Positions 46,037-55,700 of a stretch of 64,000 nt of DNA are shown here, piece by piece. Under the pieces are notes generated by a model. That model did no database searches, was not told the DNA's origin, and was given only the letters and a program-made list of their open reading frames with translations. This DNA comes from Tribonema minus. Lineage: Eukaryota > Sar > Xanthophyceae > Tribonematales > Tribonemataceae. Position numbers and translations under genes: made by a program. Position 1 is the stretch's first letter. Each line of letters starts with the position of its first letter. Location of the stretch: NCBI GenBank assembly GCA_017506865.1, contig JAFCMP010000022.1, positions 248,001-312,000 on the forward strand, given 5' to 3'.

Positions 46037-48286
46037 CGCCGCCGCCGCCGCCACCGCCGCCGCTGGCTGCCCCAGCCCTGCCGGCGCCGATGCTGCCGTC
46101 GCCGCTGCCGCCGTGCCCACTGGCGGCGCTGGCAGCAGCGGCGGTGGCGGCGGCGGCGGCGACGGCGGCGTCGTCCGCGGCGGCGTGGACGTGGAAGAGG
46201 CGCAGGTGGCGCGTGGCGCGGCTCAGCAGCGCCTGGCCCTCACCGGCCTCGCGCAGCACCTCGGCGCGCCGCCGCAGCCGCGCCACCTCGGCGACGCGGT
46301 CCGACGCCTGCGCAGCGCGCACATTGCGTGTGCGTGCGCGGAGTGTCGCGTGCAGCGAGACGGCGCGATGGCGTCAGCGCAGAGTGAGAGGGAGGGTGAC
46401 AAGCGGCGGCGCGTGTGTGCGGAAGGGAGCGAGGGCAGCGCCGCAATCGCGGGGCAAGGGAGCGGGGGCAGCACCGGTGGTGCGTGCGCGCAACGCACTC
46501 TGAGCAGCCTGCCGCAGTTCCGCCAGCAGAAAAACGTTCCCACAACTGACCGCGACTGCACGCGTGTGCGTCGCGCCACCGCGCACCCGCACCCTCCTGC
46601 AAAACAACTTGTTTTCAACAAGACAAAAGACCCGTTCGCGCACCTTGGCCCACGCGAAGCACTGCGCGGCGGCGTCCAGCAGGCCCAGCGCCTGCGCCCA
46701 GCGCGCACGCGCCACCGCCGCCGCCGCCTCCGCCTGCAGCCTCTCGCCGTCCTCCAGCGCGAGCCGCCGCGCGCACGCGCGCGCGCCGCCGCCGCGCCCC
46801 CCCCCTCGCGGCGGACTCTCGGACCCCCCCCCAAACCCCCCCAGCCCCCCCCCCAGGGGGCTCCGTCCCGTGAGGCTGTGCTGGGGGCTCACGGGGGATG
46901 GTAGGGGGGGGGCACCCGAGATGGAAGGACGCGTGCTGGTGGCAGCGGCGGTGCCCATGGAGGTTGCCAGCAGGTGCTGCGCGCGGTCGTAGTCGCGCTG
47001 CGCGCGCGCCTGCGGCGGCGGCGAGCGGCAGCGGCGGCGGCGGCGGCGGCGGAGGAAGCGGTGCTTGCGCTGAGCGGTGGCGCGTCTTGTGCAGTGATTG
47101 TGGCGGGCTTTGGGGCGCGGCGGCGGTGCGTAATGTACATGGGCACGCCCGCAGCAGCGCTCATCAGTGTCAGCGCTCCGCGACGTCACCAGAGCTGCGC
47201 CAGAGGCTGCTATGTTGAGCGCTGCGGCACGCAACAACTAGGTCTAACCCTGCCCCTCATGTCAACCCGTGACCTAACCCTAGACGGGCCGGCGCAAATC
47301 ACTTTGCGCTGCCAGCGGTGACTCGCTGCCACGTTCACATGAACATGAACTGAGCGCGTATGCAAACGCTTCATTGACAGTGTGCACCTCGGTCAACGGC
47401 TTGGCTCGATGTGCCGCGAAGCCAGCAGTCTGCACAGACTGCATAGGCTCGTCAGTGATGTCATGTAACCCTAGTTCACCTCATCCTCATCCACACCTCC
47501 AACAAAACCCTCACCCTGAGCACACCGACACTTGTCAGAGGTTGTGCATGCATCTCATCTCCACTGCAAATCATCAATATTTGCAAGTGGCTGTCGAGGC
47601 CGCTGCCGACGCCCCAATGGCCTGCACGTCTGGCGTACTTCGAAGTAGCAGCACTTGAGCAGTACAGCTGTGTTCTACAGCGCCTTGTCCATGTCGGGCG
47701 CCACGTGAGCCGACGGGTGCTGCATCGCCCCTTGCGCGCTAGCACTGCGCACCAAAGCGGCCACGTCTACCCATAACGCGCCAGCTCACACCGGGCACAC
47801 AGCAAAGTGATAACTTCAGCACAGGAATATGCTGGCAAAAAGTGAATTCGACCAGTCCACTGCTTGGTCGACCATCGCAGCGCTCAGCGACCCCGGCCCC
47901 GACCCTGCCAGCGCACACTCATCAGGGCTCGCAGCAGTCACCAAGCATTCCCCCAATTTCTAACCCTAATCCAAGAATGTGCTTTGCGGACGTGCTACGC
48001 CGCCCTCACCTCCTCGATCGCGCGCGCGACGCGCTGCGCGCGCAGCGCCGCCAGCGCCGCCGCCGCCTCCGCCGCGCGCTCCGCGTCGCCCGCCGCCGCG
48101 AACGCCCCTCCTGCCGCCTCCAGCGCCGCCGCCGCCGCCTCCCACTCGCGCCGCCGCAGTAGCCGCTCCGCGCGTGCGAGCAGCGCCGCGCCGTGCGCCA
48201 GCGCCTCGCGCCGCGCGCGTGCGTCGGGGACGCCGAGGCTGCGCAGCGTCGGCGGCGTCGGCGGGCGCCCGTTCCTGGCCTGCGCC

Positions 48287-48317
<31 letters not shown>

Positions 48318-48330
48318 GGAGCAGCAACAT
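30182..48330 (-). CDS. Giant Ala-rich helical-repeat protein with acidic low-complexity C-terminus, 14 exons
   Basis: Exons in order: 48330-48010, 47009-46644, 46307-45863, 44705-44588, 44059-43925, 43491-43219, 43180-43102, 42264-42160, 41091-40878, 40322-40219, 38947-38687, 36557-36405, 35795-35568, 35323-30182. Phases agree at every join and the sum, 7944 nt, gives 2647 aa. Residues 1-934 are amphipathic Ala/Arg/Glu-rich helices with a recurrent TPR-like signature (for example AFAAAGDADGVARV, AFGAAGDRAAAQRA and AFAAAGDAERAAEA). Residues 935-2647, one 5.1-kb exon, are Ala/Asp/Glu/Ser-rich and almost certainly disordered, with a short tandem EHCDSAAA repeat near 33655-33750. I do not recognise the family; a scaffold or cytoskeletal role is a guess. 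Weak points: intron 6 would be only 38 bases and G-rich, and intron 10 appears to use a GC donor. The Met at 48330 is the first in frame. GTAAGC overlaps the stop. Confidence 0.72.
36610..36880 (+). repeat. TTAGGG-like interstitial telomeric tracts with exon 12 start copies
   Basis: Blocks of GGGTTA units at about 36615-36695 and 36800-36875 are interleaved with copies of the giant gene's exon 12 start (minus strand) at 36720-36760 and 36895-36945. The exon copies keep the acceptor CAG followed by GCGTCGTACGAGGAGCTGG or a near match. Confidence 0.88.
38370..38685 (+). repeat. CCCTAA-type tracts with exon 11 end copies
   Basis: Two decayed copies of the end of the giant gene's exon 11 (minus strand, DADDGDCVAE region) lie at about 38370-38435 and 38515-38590. 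CCCTAA/CCCTGA tracts at 38445-38515 and 38595-38680 separate them from each other and from the real exon end at 38687. Confidence 0.85.
39566..39992 (-). mobile_element. 5'-truncated LINE 3'-end fragments
   Basis: On the minus strand, GGGCTTTTTCGCGCCCTGAGCGAG plus TTAATAAAAAGTACA (shown here in two parts) marks LINE 3' ends at 39802-39838 and 39839-39881. A third partial end at about 39567-39600 is fused directly to a CCCTAA tract. Positions 39880-39992 match the 3' untranslated region of the LINE at 59435-59540. Confidence 0.8.
39598..39642 (+). repeat. CCCTAA tract followed by an A run
   Basis: About five CCCTAA units, then 12 A residues, immediately after a truncated LINE end. Confidence 0.9.
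40445..40505 (+). repeat. TTAGGG-type tract in giant-gene intron 9
   Basis: Several GGGTTA-like units in the intron between exons 9 and 10 of the minus-strand gene. Confidence 0.85.
41838..42155 (+). repeat. TTAGGG-type tracts with a copy of giant-gene exon 8 end
   Basis: Irregular GGGTTA units, and at 41995-42045 a decayed copy of the exon 8 end plus donor (CTGGAGGACGCAG on the minus strand), adjacent to the real exon end at 42160. Confidence 0.8.
43572..43594 (-). repeat. C homopolymer (on the transcript) in giant-gene intron 5
   Basis: A 23-base run, G on the plus strand, located about 80 bases before the exon 6 acceptor on the minus strand. Confidence 0.9.
43735..43870 (-). repeat. Decayed copies of giant-gene exon 5 end
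   Basis: GACAGGCCAGTGCTCAGCGA, part of exon 5, recurs with its downstream donor region at about 43800-43870, and a shorter piece recurs at about 43735-43755. CCCTAA-like units lie between the copies. Confidence 0.82.
44706..45020 (-). repeat. Tandem decayed copies of giant-gene exon 4 start with its intron flank
   Basis: A unit of about 120-125 bases, holding the acceptor and first bases of exon 4 plus the intron before it, recurs about three times (around 44705-44815, 44820-44930 and 44940-45020), recognisable by GATGATCAACGCGTGCGCAC and its variants. Confidence 0.8.
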
Positions 48331-48483
48331 GCGCAGCGGTGGTCAGTTGGTGCGGCGCGGCACCCGCGGCGGCAGTGTGGCGGGCAGGGAGGGCCACACG
48401 CGCAGCATGCGGACTTGCTGGTGAAGGGTCGGCCTGGACTACCGTGTGCCAGCACAAACTCCATGTGCACCGCTGCTTCAAGT

Positions 48484-49497
48484 TCAAGCAGCGAGCGCAC
48501 TGCTCCCCGTCACTTGATGTTGCGCCATCATTGATGGCCCGTCAAACATGAACACACTCCTTTTGACAGTTTCATCTGTTTGCACCTTGTGGCTGCTGCT
48601 CCACCCCACGGAGGACTCCAGGGATGCATCTGTCGACGGTCGCAGCAGCCACCCCCCCTTGGCTCCCCCCGCTGCTGCAGCAGCCGCGCCGCTAATGCTG
48701 CGGATGGGGCCCAGCAGAGGCGCTGAAGCCGATCTGCTGGTGATGCTGACACTTGCTTTGACAAGCGGCTGAGGCGAGCGCGTGGCGGGCGGGTCGCGGT
48801 ACCCATGTGCATCCAGCGCCTTCAGCTCTTGTATCTGTGGTGAAGACGTATGCAGGCGAAGCAGGTCGCGCGATGATAGTAAAAGCTGCTGCTGTTGCAC
48901 ATGCTGATAATGCCACTGTGAGAGGAGAATGCGGCCGCGATCGTAGTATTGATCAGTACGGCTTTCGCAGTGCTTTCAATCGTGTGCTTTGGCAGCAATT
49001 GGCAGGCGCTGGCCGGGCTGATGCATACATGCTTGCATACACATCAGGTTTGTTCATCGAGAGTCACTGCCACGTGGGGCATTGCAATTTGATGCTGTAC
49101 AGGCCTAGCTGTTGAAGAACCGTGGATGCGTCAACATTTGCACCGGCTTCAACATTTCACCAAAGCTCACTACAAGGATGGAGCCATTGCAATGAGCGAT
49201 GTCCTGGCTTACTTGACGTGCCAACACTGGCGAAGGAGCAAAAGGCCCCGGCGGCAGCACCGGCTGCAGCTGGTGCACGCCGCCATGTCTGCTCGCTGCC
49301 GATGCCGACTTTGGTGGTGGCGCCCCCAGCCTCAGTTTGTGCAGCTCGGCTGTGCGAGGTCTGTCTCCAAGAAGGCGGCGCACCAACTTCGCAGGGCGCC
49401 TCCCAGCTGAACCTGTTGGGCTTGTGGCGGGCCGCTGATGTCCATGCGCAACAGTATTGCCCACCTGCGGCAGCAGCGGGTAGCTGGGCTCCGCCAT
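48484..49497 (-). CDS. Unrecognised Ser/Pro-rich protein, 2 exons
   Basis: Model: exon 1 49497-49213 (95 codons, begins MAEPSYPLLPQ, ends at GTAAGC) and exon 2 48903-48484 (acceptor ATCAG, 140 codons including stop), joined in phase 0, giving 234 aa. Exon 1 is Pro/Arg/Ser-rich, probably disordered. Exon 2 opens with a Gln/Leu-rich possible helix and continues with Ser/Thr-rich segments (SRSASAPLLGPIRS, DASLESSVGWSS) typical of phosphorylated linkers. I recognise no domain. It lies head to head with TTC8 (264 bases between starts), which supports the chosen Met but says nothing certain about function. The shadow frames on the other strand are less coherent. Confidence 0.45.
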
Positions 49498-49760
49498 ACT
49501 ATGGTGCTGGTGCTGCATGTGTGTGTTCGGCATGCAAAATGTAACGGTCTGGTAACGGGAAATGCCCTTCCCCCGAAATCCCCTCTCCGTTGCTGCAAGA
49601 TCGTAATGTAAGACAGCAGCAGCAGCTGAGAGCGAGCCTGTCAGGCAGCACACTTGGAGACAACAGCCAAGGCTTGAGCTGACGTACGCAGAGAGGAGAT
49701 TCAGATTGCGCTATGCCGCCATTGGCGCAGGACGTCGGTGGTGTGACGGTGCCAGCAGGC
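49498..49760. promoter_or_regulatory. Divergent intergenic region upstream of TTC8
   Basis: Short gap between the minus-strand Ser/Pro-rich gene and the first coding exon of TTC8. The bidirectional-promoter role is inferred from layout. I see no X-box (RFX) pair that I would defend. Confidence 0.3.
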
Positions 49761-52700
49761 ATGGATCCGCTATGGTGAGTGGAAGCTGATGCAGTGGCAA
49801 TGTCGTACCCACCACCATGACGCAGCCGAGTACAGCGCCAGACTCTCAACGATGCATGGCTCTGCTATTCTCATTCTGCCTGAGCTTCGAGAAGAGAAAC
49901 CATCAGATGCTCCACCACAGTGGTCAGAATGCATCTCGGTTAGCAGAAGGTGATGTGTGAGAGAGACACTGTGATGACTTTGGACCGGTGCATGGCTTGG
50001 AGAGGCATCCGCGAAGTAAAAAATCATGGCCACTGCATAACCTGTCAGCCATGCAGCGAAGTTCTTGGCACGTCGAAATTTATCAGATACGAGCTGCGAC
50101 TGGGGCCTATGGCTACCCCGACTATTCCTAACCCTCTAAAGCGACCCCATTTGTGCCACAAGTCTTGACGATAATGTCGTTTGGCTACTGAGACACCTCA
50201 CTGTCATGCATAGATGCGCGTTGACCATGTTGCAGCGGCAGCATCTGCCACAGAGTCCCTGGCCCCAACCCTAACCCTCATCCGAGTCGCCTTACGCCAC
50301 TTCACTACTCGAGTCTCCTGACCCTAACCCTCACCCTCATCCGAGTCTCCTTGTGCCACTATACTACTCGGCCGCATTGTTGTCGCGCGCAGGTACGCCA
50401 TGAGCAGAATGCGGCGGCAGAAGCTGAGCGACGCTGCGGCTAACAGCTGAGTCTCCTCACCCCAGCCCCAACCCTGATCCTCACCCTAACCGTAACTTGA
50501 GCCTCAATGACCGTGCTACTTCACTGCTCGGCCACATCAATATTGCGCTAATGCAGGTAGGCCATGAGCAAGCCTAACCTGAGTGTCGATGACCGTGTCA
50601 CTTCACTTAATCGGCCACATCAATGTTGCGCGTGCGCAGGTACGCCATGAGCAAGATGCGGCGGCAGAAACTGAGCGATGCGGCGGCCATCTGCGGCGGG
50701 CTGCTGGCCAGTAACAGCCGGGACGAGGCGGTGTGGTACCTCAAGTGCCGCGCGCTGACGGCGGAGCAGTACGTGGACGAGAGCGAGATGGAGGAGGAGG
50801 TGAGGTGTAACTGCCAGAAACTGGAATTGTAACTGAAAAATGAACTATTTGCGCTCCACGTGCAGTGTGCGCGCTTTAAAGTGCTCGAAGTGGTGAATGT
50901 GCTGTGGTCTCTCCGGGAAAAGACGGTAACCAATTGGGCGGATCTGACAGAAAAAAAATGTGGTTTTGCTACGCATGTGACGTGCTTACCGTGAAGGACT
51001 GGTTTGAAACTGAAAAGGTAATTGCGCTGTGGTGTCCCCAGCGGCAGTCAGCGCAGCCGCCGTGACAGCAGCTGTTTGCGGCATGGGATGCGAGCGCCGC
51101 CGCCGCCGTCGCGCGGCGTAGCGCAGTCAGCCTTTCAGCCGCAGCCGCTACTTTGAGTGGCTCGCAGAGCGCGTGTTTGGAGAACTTGAACTTCAATAAC
51201 GCCGCTCCTTGTTTCAAGCGAAAATTCATGCTTCAAACCCCACGCTGGGCGCTGTTGTTAATCACAGGGCGTTGCGGAGATTCTGCTGGACTCCAACGCG
51301 ACCGCCGACATGCCGCGGCCGGGGACATCGCTCAACAGGCCCATGACGAGGGCGGGCGGTCTGGAGCAGGGCATGCGGCCGATGACAAGGTGTGCATAAA
51401 CTTCAAATTTCAAACTTCAAGTGTGACGAGTACATTGCTCAACAGGCCCATGACGAGGGCGGGCGGTCTGGAGCAGGGCATGCAGCCGATGACAAGGTGT
51501 GCATAAACTTCAAATGTGAAGTTCAAATGTGTGCCGAGGACATTGCTCAGTAGGGCAATGACGAGGTGCAGGCGGTCTGGAGCAGGGCATGCGGCCGATG
51601 ACAACGTGTGCATAAACTTCATTTGTGCAGTTCAAATGTGTGCCGAGGACATTGCTCAGTAGGGCAATGACGAGGGGCAGGCGGTCTGGAGCAGGGCATG
51701 CGGCCGATGACAACGTGTGCATAAACTTCATTTGTGCAGTTCAAATGTGTGCCGAGGACATTGCTCAGTAGGGCAATGACGAGGGGCAGGCGGTCTGGAG
51801 CAGGGCATGCGGCCGATGACAAGGTGTGCATAAACTTCATTTGTGCAGTTCAAATGTGTGCCGAGGACATCGCTCAACAGGCCCATGATGAGGGCGGGCA
51901 GTCTGGAGCAGGGCATGCGGCCGATGACAAGGTGCATGAACTTCAAGTGTGAACTTCAAATGTGTGCCGAGGACATCGCTCAACAGGCCCATGACGAGGG
52001 CGGGCAGTCTGGAGCAGGGCATGCGGCCGATGACAAGGTGCATGAACTTCAAGTGTGAGCTTCAAATGTGTGCCGAGGCCCTCGCTCGGTAGGCCCATGA
52101 CCACGGCGGGCGGTCTGGAGCAGGGCATGCGGCCAATGACAAGGTGCATGAACTTCAAATGCGAACTTTGTTACTTTATACAACTGTTGTGGGGGTTCAG
52201 GTTGTAGGCTTTCTTGGGGTACACCCTGACCGGAACCCAGACTTTTGAGTCAATGTGCGGTATGCTCTCTCCTGCTGAAGCTGTCATCCTTGGGTTGCGG
52301 TGCGCATAAGTCTTGCCGCAGCGTCAGCGTTATGCCACTGTGCCTCACTCTGGGCGCACCTTGTAGTTAACGGAGGGCATCATGTGCCCACAAGTATGGT
52401 AGAAGTATGATGGTGTGGGGCGCGCAACCAACAAAGATCACATTGCGCTCAAGGTTAAATGAGCATCAGCGTGCAGCTAGCTCCATGCGCGGCGCCATCA
52501 GACGCACACTGCAAACACGCGATCGCACGACCACCAATTGCATCAAGCTGGCCGCAGCTCGCAAGTGCATGCCCTATCTCTAATTCTTGCCCTAACTCTA
52601 AGCTTGTGATGGTGCACGTACACGCAGTTCTGGGAGGCCCGTCACGGGGTTCCTGCGCCCGGGGACCAGCAGCCGGCCAATGACGGGGCAGCAAATGGAC

Positions 52701-55700
52701 GTCTCCACAGGTGCGGTATCATATCTCAGTGACACTCCTGAATCAGGCGCAAAATCTGAACTTAACCCTAACAGGTGCGATATCATATCTGAGTGACACT
52801 TTAAGACCTTATGTAGCGTTAAACCTAGTTCTAACCTTAACCTAGAGCTGGCCAATGACGGCGCAGCTAATGGGCGTTCCTTTCCCACAGGTGCGACGAG
52901 ATGTTTGAGTGACACTCCCAATCCTTGAGCTGACGTCAACCCTAACCCCCCCAACCCCGAGCCTGACGGTGGTGCTGCAGCAAGTGGATGTCTCCTCAGG
53001 TGCAAGACCATGTTTGACTGACAGTTACTGCTTCTTCGGTGCTCGCTTCGACCCCACCTGGCGGTCGGCAAAGCCCAGTGCGTAGTCGCAGAGTCTACGC
53101 CATCGTTCGTTTGCAAACTGTTCCAGAACCCACGAATGAGCTGAAGCGGCTTCACAATCAGCCACAGGCACCAGGGGAATAGTACACTGGCAACTGTTCT
53201 GCTGCACATTGCTTGGGGCTACGAGTCGTGCACGGACCGTGGCGAAATGTGCGCCGCGCGTGACGCTGCTCCACGTGGAACTGTGCGTTTGCTGCGCGTA
53301 GAGGGGGCGCATCAGGGTTGGTGTGTAGGAGCGCAATCCAAACCTACCCCCACCCCTGTGTAGAAGTCAAGCACACAACATGAGCAAGCGCATTCTGAGG
53401 GCTTCAGATGCTCCAGGCAGACCGTACGCCCCTGCGCTGCGGCGCATGCATGCATGATTGCAAACGGCGCCAAACGGTTGCTCATCTCAATGGCATGCAC
53501 CGCTACGTATCTGGCAGTTGCAATGCCGCAATGACTGCGAATCAACCTGCTGCAGTGGCCATGATACGAGTTGGCGGCGCTGCACCTTGGCGCCGCTTTC
53601 ACTGTGGTCACGCGGCGCCACGATTCGCCCGTCCTTAGCTCGCAACGCCGCAACAGCCATGCGTGGGGTGCTGCACCTCGCCCGCAATTGCGGCAGCAGC
53701 TCGCTGCCGGCGCTGTGCACATGGCTCAGCTGTGCCAGCAGCCGCCGCCCTCAACACCCATCGCTGCGGCCCTGGCCAATGCACTCTTGTGTACTTTCCT
53801 GTACTGTCATGTACTCACAGTGGTACTCTGATTGTACTGCGGCGGTTCCCCTGTTTTCTGACGCCGCCCCGATGCTCCCACACGCCGCACAGCCATGAGC
53901 GGGCCCTGTCCACCGCTCACGCATTCTTGTGTACTCGCACGTACTCCAATGGTACTGAAGGCACCATGCTGACGCGCGCCGCGCGGCCATGTGCGGGGCA
54001 GCGCCTGTCGGCACTCTTGTGTACTCGTCTGTACCTATGTGTACTCTTATTGTACTGGAGGCGCTGCTGCGGCTCTCCCTGCGCTGCCGCGCGCCGCGCA
54101 GCCATGCGCGGGCCACGCCCCGGCACTCTCTTGTACTCGCCTGTACCCATGTGTACTCTTACTGTACTGAAGGCGCTGCGCTGCCGCGTGCCGCATAGCC
54201 ATGCGCGGGCCGCGCCCCGGCACGTCGCGCCCCGCCACCGCCCTCGGCAGAGAGGTGCGGCTCGGCACCGCGAGCCTCGACAGCGGCGGCGGCGCCGCGT
54301 TCGTCGACACGGACCGCCTGGACCTGAAGCGCATGGCCAAGAGGGGCGCGCTGGCTGCGGTGAGTGTGGTGGCTGACGGTGCACTCTTGGTGTACTCCTA
54401 GTGTACTCATGGTGTACTCCTGGTGTACTGCTGATGAACCTGTTGGCAGGTGGCTGCCGCCGCGCCTGCACGGCCTGTCCGTCGCATCGGGCCACGCGAA
54501 ACTGCCAGATCAGCGCTGAACGGCTGTGAGGCTGTATGTGTAATCGTGTGGCGTCGCGGCGTCTGCTGCGATCTCGTCCGGCGCCAAGGGTGTGTGTGCA
54601 GCGCGCTGTCGACTGGTGCGTGACAGTAGCCCGTGTGTAGGGTTCCGAAATCTTCACGGAACACTTCCCCAGCGGTGTTATTGTGCCTGTATTCTCGATG
54701 CGGGCCACTGAAGTTGCAGACGCAGGTCTCCAGAGGCTGACGGAGCAGTCCCCAAGCGCTATTCCTTTGTATGTACTCTTGATGTGCGTCATCTGCAAAC
54801 TTCAACTTCACGTACAGCAGGTACTCCACCAGTGCCTGCGGCGGCGCGACGGTGCGTCAGTGCCCACACACACGCGCCTACGCACCTGACGACTGGTTGG
54901 GGTATGGACAGCGCAGCACAGCCGCAGCTGCTGCTGGTGCTGGTGTTAGTGCTGCTACTGCTGGGTCGCGCGTGCGATGTCGTGACGCTGACGTCTGCAA
55001 CTTTAACAGCCCCCGCGACGCCCCACGCGCGACGCAGCAGCAGCTGCAGCAGCGGCCGCGATTGTGTTGCATTTTCCATATCTGACTATCAAGCGCACAG
55101 GCGCGCGTGAGCACTGACGCGCCGCCGCGCCGCCGCAGGCACTGGTGGAGTACCTCCTGTACGTGGAGAGGAACCCGCGCAAGGCGCTCGAGCTCGCGGC
55201 GGAGGCGACGGCGGCGGCGGACTTCAAGGACTGGTGGTGGAAGGCACGGCTTGGGCGCTGCTACCACAAGCTCGGTGCGAAGAAGCGTCGCCTGCCGTGT
55301 TGTGTTGAGCTTGTGAGCGCACTTGTCTCATCTTCAAGACATTGCTTGCTCATGCGGTGCACTGCGCTGGTCCCTGTGTGTACTGCTGTGCGTACTGCTG
55401 CCATATGTGGAGCAGCGGCGTATGTCCGGCGTATGTCACATCCTCGCTGGGCGCCGGCAGCATGACAAGTTGCCACTGCCTTGCATGCAACGAGGTGCAT
55501 GCTGGTACACTAATGGTTTGCGTATGTTTGTACAAGTCGCCATCTGTGAGGGGTGGCCCGCACGATAGAGTGTAGAGTACACTGTGAGTTCGTGCACTGA
55601 TGGCAAACGTGCTGCGGCCGCAGGGGTGCCCGCCAAGCGGCACCAGCATTGCATGCAGTGCGCGCCATTTCGCTTAGCAATGCTCAGCAACTGGACACAG

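Noticed and set aside
51410..52158. Series of similar 70-73-codon frames on both strands
   Set aside because: These are the repeat units of the TTC8 intron 3 minisatellite, not a gene family.
53663..54376. 237-codon plus-strand frame across the start of TTC8 exon 5
   Set aside because: Wrong frame relative to the VRLGTAS motif; it is produced by the tandem exon-start copies.
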